Shown here: positions 16,360 to 25,804 of the stretch, piece after piece
Layout: the number at the start of each line of letters is the position of its first letter
Position numbering within the stretch: the stretch's first letter is position 1
Source: LH-M37 sp032251315
Lineage (GTDB): Bacteria > Pseudomonadota > Gammaproteobacteria > SZUA-229
Assembly (NCBI GenBank): GCA_032251315.1
Contig: JAVVEE010000001.1
Location: 1 to 64,000, forward strand
DNA length: 64,000 bases
Reading direction: 5' to 3'
Program-made: the position numbers and the translations under genes
The notes under the pieces: generated by a model
The model's input: only the letters and a program-made list of their open reading frames with translations
Told to the model about the DNA's origin: nothing
The model's database searches: none

Positions 16360-18081
16360 ATGTACAACGCCTATTTCAACTTCAAAGCCGCGCCCTTCTC
16401 CATCGCCCCTGACCCGCGTTATCTCTACATGACCGGGCAACACCGCGAGGCCCTCGCGCATCTGGTTTATGGCCTGAACAGCGAAGGCGGCTGCATCCTG
16501 CTCACCGGCGAGGTCGGCACCGGCAAAACCACGGTCTGTCGCTGCCTGCTCGAACAGATTCCTGAGCACACCAATATCGCGCTGGTGGTCAACCCCAAGG
16601 TCACCGCAATTGAGCTGCTGGAGACCCTCTGCGACGAACTCAAGATCGCCTATCCCGACGAGAACAATACCATCAAGACCTATCTCGACCGGATTAACGC
16701 CTTTCTCATCGAGGCCAATGCGCGCAATGAAAAAACCGTACTGATTATTGACGAGGCACAGAATCTGGACGACACCGTGCTGGAGCAGCTGCGACTGTTA
16801 ACCAATCTGGAAACCAATCAGAGAAAGCTGTTACAGATTATCATTCTGGGCCAGCCCGAGCTGCTGGAGATTTTATCGCGCCAGGAAATGCGCCAGCTGG
16901 CGCAACGCATTACCGCGCGCTTTCATCTCAACGCGCTTTCACGCCACGAAGTAAAGGCCTATATCAACCACCGTCTGGCCGTGGCCGGGCAGAATGCCCA
17001 GCTCTTTCCCGACCATACCATCGCGCAACTGTACCGCTTGAGTCAGGGCGTTCCGCGTTTGCTCAACGTCATCTGTGACCGTGCGCTGTTGGGCACCTAC
17101 GTGCAGAACAGACCGGTGGTCGACAGCAAAACATTAACCACCGCCGCCAAAGAGGTGTTCGGTGAACTCAAACATACGCAGTACAGAACCCGCCGCAGCT
17201 ATTTTCTGCCGATAAGCATTCTGGCGGTCATCGCCGTTGGCACGGCGCTGGCCCTGTTCAGTTACAGGCCAGAGCTGTTCTCCGGCAGCACTGCCGCCGT
17301 TTTCAAAACACTGACACCGGCCACCCGCCTTATCGCCAAACAGGATCCAGCCGCAGCGGTGGCGACCGCTCCGGCTAGCAGCACTTCCGCCGATGATGCC
17401 ACATTCGAAACTATGGATGAAGCTGTGTCCGTGGCAATACCTCCGGCGGATGACCCGATCAACGATTTCATCAACGCGGCCGGGGATGAAAATGAAGCCA
17501 TCGCTTTTGATACCCTGCTCAGGCAATGGCGACCGGACTATATGAATGAGAACGGCACGCCGGTGTGCGACAATCCCGCCCATAGCCTGAGCTGCCTGCA
17601 TGAGCGCGGCAATCTCAACAGCCTGCGCAAACTCAACCGCCCCGCCGTGCTCAAACTCTATGGCAATAACGGCAGGATTGCCCATGTCGTACTCAGCCGG
17701 CTGGATAAAAACCGGGCGACACTGGTCGCCGCAGATGACAGTTTTTACATTGATGTCAGCCTGCTGGAAAACTACTGGTACGGCGAATTCTCCCTGTTGT
17801 GGCAGCCACCGCCGTTTTACCAGCAGGCTGTTTCACCCGGCAGTAACGGCCCGGTGGTGCAGTGGCTGGGGCAGCAACTCACCCGCCTCTATGGCCACCA
17901 GCAAACCCCGACCATTTACGATGTGTATCGCGATGAATTAGTCACACGGGTGGAGACATTTCAGCAGAGCAAGGGTCTGGTGGCAGACGGCATCGCCGGT
18001 CCGCTGACCTTAATTCATCTTAATACCGATATTGGAGCACCGTCACCGCTGCTTTATGCAGCGCCGGAGGGCCAAAAATAA
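16360..18081 (+). CDS. exeA: ExeA/GspA-type ATPase with peptidoglycan-binding domain
   Basis: This 573-residue inner-membrane protein starts with the ExeA signature YFNFKAAPFSIAPDPRYLYM, then an AAA domain with Walker A GEVGTGKTT (about residues 50-58) and Walker B VLIIDEAQNL. A membrane helix lies near residues 284-302, followed by a periplasmic part ending in a peptidoglycan-binding domain (VETFQQSKGLVADGIAGPLTL). With GspB it remodels peptidoglycan for secretin assembly of type II secretion. It overlaps exeB by one base (TAATG). No other gsp genes are in view; the partner secretin could be that of a distant system or PilQ. Confidence 0.92.
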   Translation: MYNAYFNFKAAPFSIAPDPRYLYMTGQHREALAHLVYGLNSEGGCILLTGEVGTGKTTVCRCLLEQIPEHTNIALVVNPKVTAIELLETLCDELKIAYPDENNTIKTYLDRINAFLIEANARNEKTVLIIDEAQNLDDTVLEQLRLLTNLETNQRKLLQIIILGQPELLEILSRQEMRQLAQRITARFHLNALSRHEVKAYINHRLAVAGQNAQLFPDHTIAQLYRLSQGVPRLLNVICDRALLGTYVQNRPVVDSKTLTTAAKEVFGELKHTQYRTRRSYFLPISILAVIAVGTALALFSYRPELFSGSTAAVFKTLTPATRLIAKQDPAAAVATAPASSTSADDATFETMDEAVSVAIPPADDPINDFINAAGDENEAIAFDTLLRQWRPDYMNENGTPVCDNPAHSLSCLHERGNLNSLRKLNRPAVLKLYGNNGRIAHVVLSRLDKNRATLVAADDSFYIDVSLLENYWYGEFSLLWQPPPFYQQAVSPGSNGPVVQWLGQQLTRLYGHQQTPTIYDVYRDELVTRVETFQQSKGLVADGIAGPLTLIHLNTDIGAPSPLLYAAPEGQK

Positions 18082-18719
18082 TGTCATATATTCTAGATGC
18101 GCTGAAAAAATCCGAACTGGAACGCGGCAACGGCGCCATCCCCAGCGTGCAGACCATCCATTCATCAGCGCTGAATTACCATCAGCAACGGCGCCTGTTA
18201 TGGCCCTGGATTCTTATTGCCGTGCTGCTGGTGAATGTGTTTATCCTCATCTATTTTCTGCAAACCGGCCCGGACATTGAGTCTGTCAGCACCAGCGGGC
18301 GCGCGGCTGAAAACAGCCGGGGTTCGAGCGCGAGTCAAAATAGAGCCCCTGCCGAGAATCCACCGGCGCCTGCACCGATAACTCAGGCACCACCAACTCC
18401 AGCATTAAGCGCACCCGCTTCGCCCGCGCCGGCCAAAGTAACGCCCACCGCCCCAAGCTCAACATTTGAGCCGCTGCTTGACATCGACGAGCTACCCGCA
18501 GAAATTCGCCGGCAGATTCCCAGCATGGTGTTTTCGGCGCACGTCTATTCCAGCAATCCTGTGCAGCGCAGTCTGGTTATCAACAACCGCTTCATGGAAG
18601 AGGGAGACGCCTTCAGTCACGATTTGATTCTTTCTGAAATCACCCGTAGCGGCGCCGTTTTTACTTTTCGTGGCCACCGTTTCCACAGCAGCGTTTTATC
18701 GGGCTGGAATTCTCAGTAA
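18081..18719 (+). CDS. exeB: General secretion pathway protein B (ExeB)
   Basis: This 212-residue protein begins with the conserved MSYILDALKKSELERGNG segment of GspB, has one membrane helix at about residues 42-62, a Pro/Ala-rich linker (about 85-135), and a C-terminal GspB domain (PAEIRRQIPSMVFSAHVYSSNP). It forms the ExeAB complex with the preceding ATPase. Translational coupling through the TAATG overlap supports this. Confidence 0.92.
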   Translation: MSYILDALKKSELERGNGAIPSVQTIHSSALNYHQQRRLLWPWILIAVLLVNVFILIYFLQTGPDIESVSTSGRAAENSRGSSASQNRAPAENPPAPAPITQAPPTPALSAPASPAPAKVTPTAPSSTFEPLLDIDELPAEIRRQIPSMVFSAHVYSSNPVQRSLVINNRFMEEGDAFSHDLILSEITRSGAVFTFRGHRFHSSVLSGWNSQ

Positions 18720-18759
18720 GAAAGTGGGCGGCGCTACTCGTATCAAAGCCGCCCAACTC

Positions 18760-19380
18760 TCAAAAATCACACGCAGCCGATAAGCTCATCGCCGCGCCTG
18801 TAGCGGGGTGAAACAGGCTGATGTGTTCGGCGTGCAGCAGCATTCGGGGTTCCTGCTTTTCCCTCTCGTCTCCATACAGGGTGTCGCCAACAATGATATG
18901 GCCGATTTCCCGGCAGTGGATGCGCAGCTGATGGGTACGTCCGGTGAGCGGTTTCAGCAATAAGCGGGTGCGATCGGCTTCGCGGCTGAGCACTTCCCAC
19001 TCGGTGATCGACGCCTTGCCCTGCTCATAGTCAACCAGCTGGCGCGGGCGGTCAACGGGGTCGCCGCGCATGGGAATAGTAATGATCCCCTGCGGCTCGC
19101 TGACAACACCGCGCACCATGGCGGTGTACTGCTTGGTGATTTTTCGATCATGAAACTGACGGCTCAGCTCGCGTTGCATTTTTGTACCCAGCGCCAGCAG
19201 CATGATGCCGGAGGTGAGGCAATCGAGCCGGTGTACGATTTTTATCTGCGGATAGCTTAGCAGCATCCGGCTGGCCACCGAGTACTGATTCGCCGCGCCC
19301 AAACCGGGCACCGAGAGCAGGCCGGCGGGCTTATTGATAGCGATGAGGTGTTCGTCCTGATAGATAATTGCCAGTGCCAT
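18760..19380 (-). CDS. rluA: RluA-family pseudouridine synthase
   Basis: The frame can be extended to 19632, but the upstream part is Arg/Trp-rich and lies over the end of cbbR, so I start at ATG 19380 (MALAIIYQDEHLIAINKP). The 206-residue product has the catalytic HRLDCLTSG motif (D53), the KQYTAMVRG strand and LKPLTGRTHQLRIHCREIG. It should isomerise specific uridines in rRNA and/or tRNA; size and sequence fit RluA (23S U746 / tRNA U32), but other RluA-family members cannot be excluded. Confidence 0.88.
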   Translation of the reverse strand: MALAIIYQDEHLIAINKPAGLLSVPGLGAANQYSVASRMLLSYPQIKIVHRLDCLTSGIMLLALGTKMQRELSRQFHDRKITKQYTAMVRGVVSEPQGIITIPMRGDPVDRPRQLVDYEQGKASITEWEVLSREADRTRLLLKPLTGRTHQLRIHCREIGHIIVGDTLYGDEREKQEPRMLLHAEHISLFHPATGAAMSLSAACDF

Positions 19381-19396
19381 ATCGAAACCCGACCGG

Positions 19397-20305
19397 CTAC
19401 TGCGGCAGACGGATAAACTGTGAGGCTTCGGCCAGCACGAAATCCCTGAATACCTTCGCCGCCGGCGAAATGCGCTTGCCCTTGCGCTGCAGAATGTACC
19501 AGGAGCGCTGAATGGGAAAATCCTCAATATCCAGCACCGCCAGCCTTTTGGTCTCCAGTTCCAGCTCCAGCGTATGAATCGACACGATGCCCAGACCCAG
19601 ACCCGCCTCCACCGCCTGTTTGATCGCCTCATTACTGGTCATCTCAATGCCGGTATTGAATGCCACACCCTGCTGGTCAAAAAACCGCTTAATCGCACTG
19701 CGGGTGCCTGAACCGGGTTCGCGAACCACAAAATTTTCCCGGGAAAAATGTGCCAGCGGAATTTTTTTACGCCCGGCCAGAGGATGATTGGCCGGTGCAA
19801 TCATCACCAGCGGGTTGTCCATGAAGGCGGTCGCCTCCACCTCCAGACCTTCGGGGGGCTGCCCCATAATGACCAGATCGCGCTCATTATTGTCCAGCTG
19901 GCGACGCAGGGTTTCACGATTGGTGATGTCCAGACTGATGGTGATGCCTTCATGCTGCCTGGAAAAGGCCGCCAGCAGGCGGGTGGCGAAATGGCTGGCC
20001 GTGGTCGCAACCGAAATTGACAACTCCCCCCGCCCCAGCCCCTTGATGGCCTGAAAAACCTTCTCCGCCTCGTCCATCAGATCCTTGACCCTGCGGCCAT
20101 AGGTATGCATTTCGCGCCCGGCATCGGTGAGAAACATCTGCTTGCCCAGCTGCTCGAACAGCGGCAGCCCGATATTCTCTTCCAGCTGGCGAATCTGCAT
20201 GGAGACCGCGGGCTGGCTCAAATGCAGCTCTTCTGCGGCACGGGTGTAATTAAGGTGCTTGACCACCGCGATGAAAACTTCAATTTGTCTTAATGTAAGA
20301 TGCAT
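19397..20305 (-). CDS. cbbR: LysR-type regulator of RuBisCO genes (CbbR)
   Basis: This 302-residue LysR regulator has an N-terminal winged helix-turn-helix (FIAVVKHLNYTRAAEELHLSQPAVSMQIRQLEENIG) and a periplasmic-binding-like effector domain. It is transcribed divergently from cbbM, the standard CbbR position, and the shared 165-base space contains a perfect LysR-type palindrome. CbbR activates Calvin-cycle genes according to metabolite signals. GEIGLG-type features around residues 200-225 (PGSGTRSAIKRFF) match the family. Confidence 0.95.
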   Translation of the reverse strand: MHLTLRQIEVFIAVVKHLNYTRAAEELHLSQPAVSMQIRQLEENIGLPLFEQLGKQMFLTDAGREMHTYGRRVKDLMDEAEKVFQAIKGLGRGELSISVATTASHFATRLLAAFSRQHEGITISLDITNRETLRRQLDNNERDLVIMGQPPEGLEVEATAFMDNPLVMIAPANHPLAGRKKIPLAHFSRENFVVREPGSGTRSAIKRFFDQQGVAFNTGIEMTSNEAIKQAVEAGLGLGIVSIHTLELELETKRLAVLDIEDFPIQRSWYILQRKGKRISPAAKVFRDFVLAEASQFIRLPQ

Positions 20306-20316
20306 AACATGATTAT

Positions 20317-20338
20317 ATCATAAGCCTTATCTTATGAT
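20317..20338. promoter_or_regulatory. CbbR operator between cbbR and cbbM
   Basis: ATCATAAG (20317-20324) and CTTATGAT (20331-20338) are perfect inverted copies spaced by six bases, a LysR-type recognition palindrome. Its centre lies about 65 bases before the predicted cbbM transcription start, the classical position of a LysR recognition site. It also lies just upstream of the cbbR start, allowing autorepression. Confidence 0.8.
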
Positions 20339-20357
20339 TACAATCAAAAACTCTGAG

Positions 20358-20386
20358 TATCATTTATGAAACACCGACGCTATAGT
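20358..20386 (+). promoter_or_regulatory. Predicted cbbM promoter
   Basis: A good -10 box TATAGT (20381-20386) is preceded after 17 bases by a poor -35 (TATCAT, 20358-20363), the pattern expected for an activator-dependent promoter. The start would be near 20392. The distance from the operator end to the -10 is 42 bases. Confidence 0.6.
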
Positions 20387-20470
20387 GACCCTCCCTGGAA
20401 AAAGAGGCTGGAATACAGGTCACAAAAGCCGCTTCATCAGGCCAAATTTTTATTAATCTGAGGATATCTT

Positions 20471-21850
20471 ATGGATCAGTCAGCACGTTATTCAGACCTG
20501 AGTCTGAAAGAAGAAGATTTATTAGCCAATGGCAAGCACATTCTGGTCGCTTACCACATGGAGCCTGTAGCAGGCCACGGCTATCTGGAAACAGCGGCGC
20601 ATTTCGCAGCTGAATCATCTACCGGTACTAACGTTGAAGTTTCTACCACTGATGATTTCACCAAAGGCGTCGACGCGCTGGTTTATCACATCGATGAAGC
20701 CAAGCTTGAGATGCACATTGCCTATCCAAACGAATTATTTGACCGCAATGTCATCGACGGTCGCGCCATGATCGTGTCTTTACTGACACTGATCATTGGT
20801 AACAACCAGGGCATGGGCGACGTAAAAGAAGCGAAAATTTATGACTTCTATATTCCACCCAAAATGCTGCAACTGTTTGACGGCCCTGCAATGGACATCT
20901 CCGACATGTGGCGCATCCTGGGTCGCCCATTAGTCGATGGCGGTTACATCGCCGGTACTATCATCAAGCCTAAACTGGGCCTGCGCCCCGAGCCTTTCGC
21001 TGACGCGGCTTACCAGTTCTGGCTGGGTGGCGACTTCATCAAGAATGACGAGCCTCAGGGTAACCAGACTTTCTGTCCAATGAAGAAAGTTATTCCTTTA
21101 GTGGCTGATGCCCTGGCACGCGCACAGGACGAAACCGGCGAAGCCAAACTGTTCTCTGCCAACATCACCGCTGACGATCACTACGAAATGTGTGCACGTG
21201 CTGACTTCATACTGGAAACATTTGCTGAAAATGCTCCTCACGTTGCCTTTCTGGTTGATGGTTTTGTCGGCGGCCCGGGCATGGTGACCACTGCACGCCG
21301 CAACTACCCTGCACAGTACTTGCATTACCACCGTGCCGGTCACGGCATGATCACTTCGCCTTCTGCGAAACGTGGTTATGATGCTTATGTACTGGCCAAG
21401 TTCTCACGTTTACAGGGTGCTTCAGGTATCCACGTGGGTACCATGGGTTACGGTAAAATGGAAGGCGGTAAAGAAGACAAACTGATCGCCTACATGATCG
21501 AGCGTGACGAGTGTCAGGGTCCGGTTTACCACCAGAAATGGTACGGCATGAAACCCACCACTCCAATCATCTCCGGTGGCATGAACGCGCTACGTCTTCC
21601 CGGCTTCTTCGAGAATCTGGGTCACGGTAACGTTATCAACACTTCAGGTGGTGGTTCTTACGGCCATATCGATTCTCCTGCTGCCGGCGCCAAGTCACTG
21701 CACCAGGCATTTGATTGCTGGAAGCAGGGCGCTGACCCGATCGAATACGCGAAAGAGCACAAAGAATTCGCTCGCGCATTTGAGTCTTTCCCGGGTGATG
21801 CAGATTCCATCTACCCAGGCTGGAGAGACAAACTGGGCGTTCACAAATAA
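20471..21850 (+). CDS. cbbM: Ribulose-1,5-bisphosphate carboxylase, form II
   Basis: This 459-residue enzyme fixes CO2 onto ribulose bisphosphate in the cytoplasm. Active-site lysines fall at the form II positions: K166 in GTIIKPKLGL, carbamylated K191 in GGDFIKNDEPQGNQ, and loop-6 K329 in GTMGYGKMEGG. The SGGMNALRLPGF and NTSGGGSYGH phosphate-binding blocks are intact. No small subunit or second RuBisCO is in the window. A good Shine-Dalgarno (GAGGATAT) precedes the ATG. The gene ends in a strong terminator. Its divergent regulator is cbbR and its activase genes lie 5 kb downstream. Confidence 0.99.
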   Translation: MDQSARYSDLSLKEEDLLANGKHILVAYHMEPVAGHGYLETAAHFAAESSTGTNVEVSTTDDFTKGVDALVYHIDEAKLEMHIAYPNELFDRNVIDGRAMIVSLLTLIIGNNQGMGDVKEAKIYDFYIPPKMLQLFDGPAMDISDMWRILGRPLVDGGYIAGTIIKPKLGLRPEPFADAAYQFWLGGDFIKNDEPQGNQTFCPMKKVIPLVADALARAQDETGEAKLFSANITADDHYEMCARADFILETFAENAPHVAFLVDGFVGGPGMVTTARRNYPAQYLHYHRAGHGMITSPSAKRGYDAYVLAKFSRLQGASGIHVGTMGYGKMEGGKEDKLIAYMIERDECQGPVYHQKWYGMKPTTPIISGGMNALRLPGFFENLGHGNVINTSGGGSYGHIDSPAAGAKSLHQAFDCWKQGADPIEYAKEHKEFARAFESFPGDADSIYPGWRDKLGVHK

Positions 21851-21867
21851 GTCGAACGTACAGTAAT

Positions 21868-21897
21868 AAAAAAGCCCCGCTAGTCGGGGCTTTTTTT
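21868..21897 (+). terminator. Intrinsic terminator of cbbM
   Basis: AAAAAAGCCCCG (21868-21879) pairs with CGGGGCTTTTTT (21885-21896) around a five-base loop and runs into further T. It separates cbbM from the following genes, so cbbQ and cbbO need their own promoter. Confidence 0.92.
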
Positions 21898-21924
21898 GGT
21901 TGTAGATTTAGGTCAAAAGCTATT

Positions 21925-22022
21925 TACCGCGGAGAACGCGGAGAAAAACTTAATGATTGTTTACAGCGCCGCAGGCGCTGTAAACAATAAAACCTCTGCG
22001 TTCTCTGCGTCCTCTGCGGTGA
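21925..22022. repeat. Intergenic inverted-repeat element, copy C
   Basis: Outer arms TTACCGCGGAGAACGCGGAGA (left) and the inverse of TTCACCGCAGAGGACGCAGAG plus AACGCAGA (right) resemble copies A and B; again one arm carries an additional module. The centre is a perfect 15-bp inverted repeat (21956-21970 and 21974-21988) with a GCA loop. The element fills the space between the cbbM terminator and ligE. Confidence 0.8.
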
Positions 22023-22034
22023 ACGCACTTGTTA

Positions 22035-22895
22035 TTAAAAACTATCCCGCACGCGTATAAAACTGGCAAAGCGCGGTATGCCGTTAACGGTCAGGCCGAA
22101 ATATTTGTAGGTAATGATTGCTCCGATGGCGGGCGGGTTTTTTCGCTCGGCATCGGAAAATCCGCTGCCGATTTTAAACCGCTTCTTATCCGCTGTTTCC
22201 ACTTCCAGCGAACCTAACATGCCCTGATATTTGCCTTTACCGGGAAGGTAACCGGTCACCACCGCTTCGGCATCAAAGTATTTTTTCAGTTTGAGCAAAT
22301 CATCGGAACGGCCATTTTGATACTGCGATGAACCCCGGTGCAGCATTAAACCTTCCGCGCCCTGCGCCACTACCGCGTCCAGCATTTCTGCCAGCGCTTC
22401 ATGACTGGAAACTTTGAATTGCTCAACCCACTGGATATGGGGCGCATTGATATCAGCGATTATTTTTTTCAGCTGTAGCAAACGGCGATCAAAAATCTCT
22501 GCACTACCGGGCAGATCAAACACCATAAACTTGATCTCGTCCCAGTCCCCGGCACCGGGCGATTGCCGTCTGACCAGACCGGAAAGTGCCGCAAATTTTC
22601 CTCGCCCAAGCCAGAGCTCACCATCCAGCGCAGTTTCCGGCAAGGGCTTTTTAAACCAATGCGGAGCAGGGAAAATATGACCCTGGCGGGAGATAAAATC
22701 CGCACCATTCCAGTAGGCCCTGACGCCATCATATTTTTCGCTCACCCAGTAGTGCTGCAATTCGATACCGGAGTGATAACTGTTTGCCAGCAGCAACTCC
22801 GGTGCCGGATGAATATTATTTTGCGCAACAGCAATGGCGGCATTAAAGCTGCACAGCACAATGATAATTTTGAGAAATGAGAACGAAAACTTCAT
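22035..22895 (-). CDS. ligE: Periplasmic ATP-dependent DNA ligase (Lig E type)
   Basis: This 286-residue protein has a signal peptide (about residues 1-24) followed by a minimal ATP-dependent ligase: nucleotidyl motif KYDGVRAYW with lysine K54, motif III (KFMVFDLPG), motif IV (AEGLMLHRG), motif V (LLKLKKYFDAEAVVTGY), and an OB domain with FKIGSGFSDAERKNPP. Such Lig E enzymes act in the periplasm and have been linked to DNA uptake. It faces the opposite way to the cbb genes and is probably unrelated to carbon fixation. Confidence 0.92.
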   Translation of the reverse strand: MKFSFSFLKIIIVLCSFNAAIAVAQNNIHPAPELLLANSYHSGIELQHYWVSEKYDGVRAYWNGADFISRQGHIFPAPHWFKKPLPETALDGELWLGRGKFAALSGLVRRQSPGAGDWDEIKFMVFDLPGSAEIFDRRLLQLKKIIADINAPHIQWVEQFKVSSHEALAEMLDAVVAQGAEGLMLHRGSSQYQNGRSDDLLKLKKYFDAEAVVTGYLPGKGKYQGMLGSLEVETADKKRFKIGSGFSDAERKNPPAIGAIITYKYFGLTVNGIPRFASFIRVRDSF

Positions 22896-23228
22896 CAGAA
22901 AACCTCCCTGAAAAAATAAAAGTCCTTAGACCGAATCCGAGCTTACTCTGAAACGTGCAAGCCTTCGAGCTTTTATTGCTGATAACCCGCTCGCATTAAA
23001 CTCTGCGACACTTTGCCACATTCCATGTTATCGCCTTTCTTAATATAGTCACCTACGGTCAGTCAATGCTCCGGGTATTATTTTGACAGCATGACTGCAA
23101 TTGCATTTGAACCTTTTGTCTGTTTTTAAAGCGGCAATACACATTGCAACTATCTTACTTTTAGATCCGCCATGAATGCACAACAAAAAATAATTTTCTC
23201 CATCATAAGAAACACAGGAACCCTTGCC

Positions 23229-25490
23229 ATGCACGCTCCATTCTTCCCCCGGCGAACACTGCTCGCCACACTGATTGCCACCCTCGCCCACGGCACCGCC
23301 GTCGCCGAAGAGACACCACTACCAATCATTTCAGTGACCGCTTCGCCGCTGGCGGAAAGTGCGCAGCTCAACGCTTCAGCGGTTGATGGCGAAACACTGC
23401 AAGCGCTGGTGCCGATCACCAGTGATACCGCCAGCCTATTGAAGAATGTTCCGGGCCTGATCATTCAGGGTTCCGGCGGCGTTTCCGGCCTGCCGGTGAT
23501 TCACGGCCTGGCCGATGACCGCCTGCGCATCAAGGTCGACGGCATGGATCTGATCTCCGCCTGTGGTAATCACATGAACCCGGCGCTCTCCTACATCGAT
23601 CCCAGCAACGTCGGCAGCGCCCAGGTCTTTGCCGGTATCTCACCGGTCAGCGTCGGCGGCGACAGCATCGGCGGCACCATTCTGGTCGATTCACCCGCGC
23701 CGCAATTCGCCGAAGCCGGTGAAGAGGGCCTGTTCAAGGGTGAGGTCGGCTTTTTCTATCGCAGCAACGGCGATGCCTACGGTGACAATCTAAGCGCCAC
23801 CGCCGCCAGCGAAAACCTCAGCCTGACTTACACCAGCTCGACCACGCAGGCGAGTGATTACAGCGCCGGCGACGATTTCAAGAATGCCGGTCCGGCCGCC
23901 GCTGGCCGGGACTGGCTGGAGGGCGACGTGGTCGGTTCATCCATGTACAAATCCACCAACCGCTCTCTCAGCTTGGCCATGCGCAACGAAAACCACCTGC
24001 TGGAACTGAAACTGGGAATACAGGACATTCCCTATCAGGGCTGGACCAACCAGCGCATGGACATGACCGGCAACGACAGCGAGCAGATCAATTTAAGCTA
24101 TGAAGGCAACTACAGCTGGGGTTTTCTGGAGGCACAGGCCTACAACGAACACACCCGCCACAAGATGCAGTTTTTTGACGACAAACTCTACTGGTACGGC
24201 TCCAACAGCATTGCCGCCGACCCCTACTATCCCGATGGCGAGCCCTGCGTGATCAGCGCCGGCATGAACGGCTGCGCTGCCGGCATGCCCATGGATACTG
24301 AAGGTGACAACACCGGCGCCGTTATCAAGGCGGAAATCCCCCTGTCGGCACGTGACCTGCTACGACTGGGCAGCGAGATGCAGCAGTACCGGCTGGATGA
24401 CTGGTGGGCACCCTCCGGCAAGGGCATGTGGCCTGACGCCTTCTGGAACATCAACGACGGCGAACGTGATCGCCTGGCGCTGTTCGGCGAATGGGAAGCC
24501 CAGTGGAATACGCAGTGGCTGACCCAGCTCGGGATACGCAGCGAGCAGGTCAGCATGAATGCCGGTGAAGTCCAGGGTTATAACCCAGGCTATAACGCTG
24601 ATGCCACCGCCTTCAATAACGCTACGCGTGACAAAACCGACAATAATGTCGACCTCACCGCACTGGCACGCTTCACCCCCGACGCCAACCGCACCATCGA
24701 GTTCGGCCTGGCACAGAAGACCCGCTCCCCCAACCTCTACGAACGCTACACCTGGTCGACCGGCGGCATGGCCATGCGCATGATCAACTGGGCGGGCGAC
24801 GGCAACGGCTATGTCGGCAACCTGGAGCTGGAACCGGAACTGGCTCACACCGTCAGCGCCGGCTTCGACTGGCACGATGCTGCGCAGGAGAAGTGGGGAC
24901 TGAATATCGCGCCCTACTATACCCGCGTCACCGACTACATTGATGCCGAGCGTCTTGCCACAAGTGTTGGCGTAACCGAAAATTTCGTCTACCTGCAGTT
25001 TGTCAATCAGGATGCCACGCTCTACGGTGTCGATGTCTCCGGCCATCTGCCGCTGGCTGAAAGCACCGCTTTTGGTGACTTCACCGCCACCGGTCTGATT
25101 AATTATGTGCGTGGCAAAAACGACACCACCGGCGACAACCTGTACAACATGATGCCGCTGAATGCCAGACTGGCCATCGTGCAGCAGCTGAATCGCTGGA
25201 ACAACACCGCTGAAGTTGAGCTGGTCGATAACAAAAAGGATGTCTCGGCGACCCGCAATGAGATGCAGACTCAGGGTTACGGCCTGCTGCACCTGCGCAG
25301 CAGCTACACCTGGAAACAGGTTCGCTTCGACTTCGGCATCGAAAACGCCCTCGACCGCTTCTACAACCACCCGCTGGGCGGTGCCTATTTCGGACAGGGC
25401 AAAACCATGTCAGGCGGCGACGTTGCCTGGGGCACGCCGGTACCGGGTATGGGTCGTTCACTGTATGCCGGTGTGAACATCAAGTTCTAG
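23229..25490 (+). CDS. oprC: TonB-dependent copper receptor (OprC/NosA-like)
   Basis: I prefer ATG 23229, with AGGA upstream and a typical signal peptide (MHAPFFPRR...GTAVAEE), over ATG 23172. The 753-residue protein has a plug domain (ALVPITSDTASLLKNVPGLIIQGSGG...) and a 22-strand-type barrel ending in phenylalanine. It carries the Cu-binding signature described for OprC: CxxxM in ISACGNHMNPAL (C112, M116) and HxM in TRHKMQFFDD (H311, M313). It should import copper across the outer membrane. The CxxxM-HxM pair supports copper over siderophore use. Confidence 0.88.
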   Translation: MHAPFFPRRTLLATLIATLAHGTAVAEETPLPIISVTASPLAESAQLNASAVDGETLQALVPITSDTASLLKNVPGLIIQGSGGVSGLPVIHGLADDRLRIKVDGMDLISACGNHMNPALSYIDPSNVGSAQVFAGISPVSVGGDSIGGTILVDSPAPQFAEAGEEGLFKGEVGFFYRSNGDAYGDNLSATAASENLSLTYTSSTTQASDYSAGDDFKNAGPAAAGRDWLEGDVVGSSMYKSTNRSLSLAMRNENHLLELKLGIQDIPYQGWTNQRMDMTGNDSEQINLSYEGNYSWGFLEAQAYNEHTRHKMQFFDDKLYWYGSNSIAADPYYPDGEPCVISAGMNGCAAGMPMDTEGDNTGAVIKAEIPLSARDLLRLGSEMQQYRLDDWWAPSGKGMWPDAFWNINDGERDRLALFGEWEAQWNTQWLTQLGIRSEQVSMNAGEVQGYNPGYNADATAFNNATRDKTDNNVDLTALARFTPDANRTIEFGLAQKTRSPNLYERYTWSTGGMAMRMINWAGDGNGYVGNLELEPELAHTVSAGFDWHDAAQEKWGLNIAPYYTRVTDYIDAERLATSVGVTENFVYLQFVNQDATLYGVDVSGHLPLAESTAFGDFTATGLINYVRGKNDTTGDNLYNMMPLNARLAIVQQLNRWNNTAEVELVDNKKDVSATRNEMQTQGYGLLHLRSSYTWKQVRFDFGIENALDRFYNHPLGGAYFGQGKTMSGGDVAWGTPVPGMGRSLYAGVNIKF

Positions 25491-25503
25491 CCGACCGTAT
25501 TCA

Positions 25504-25532
25504 CGGGCTCCTTGCGAGTCGCAAGGCGCCCG
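25504..25532 (+). terminator. GC-rich hairpin after the copper receptor gene
   Basis: CGGGC-T-CCTTGC (25504-25515) pairs with GCAAGG-C-GCCCG (25521-25532), an 11-bp stem with one mismatch and a GAGTC loop, 13 bases after the stop codon. There is no T run, so termination may need Rho, or it may be an mRNA-stabilising hairpin. The remaining 270 bases before the next gene hold only a small TGCCAG/CTGGCA hairpin near 25690-25708. Confidence 0.55.
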
Positions 25533-25804
25533 CTGAATCGATACCCTCCTTAAAATTATTCCTTCTCTGCAACCACCTGAAAGATTGCGGCTATTTTGCA
25601 GCGGACAAATCCATACCGGTGCAGCAGCTGATCATTAATCGATCATTCGCGCTATACCAGTGCAGCATTGGACTTCAATTGCCGTAAAATGCCAGTTTCT
25701 AGCTGGCACTATTCATGCTTATAGATGTCACATGAACCGGAAATGCTGGTGCATAAAAACTCAATGCATTAACCTGCCACCGCCTTTTACCAAAACATAA
25801 CTTT

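Noticed and set aside
18081..18719. Reading exeA-exeB as part of a complete type II secretion locus
   Set aside because: No gspC-N genes flank the pair in this window; only the GspAB functions can be claimed.
19381..19632. N-terminal extension of the RluA-family frame
   Set aside because: The extra 84 residues are Arg/Trp-rich, overlap cbbR in another frame and are absent from the family; ATG 19378-19380 begins the normal protein.
24360..25370. Open frame of 336 codons on the minus strand inside the copper receptor gene
   Set aside because: It lies wholly antisense to a well-supported TonB receptor, has no recognisable domain, and is explained by GC-rich codon use.
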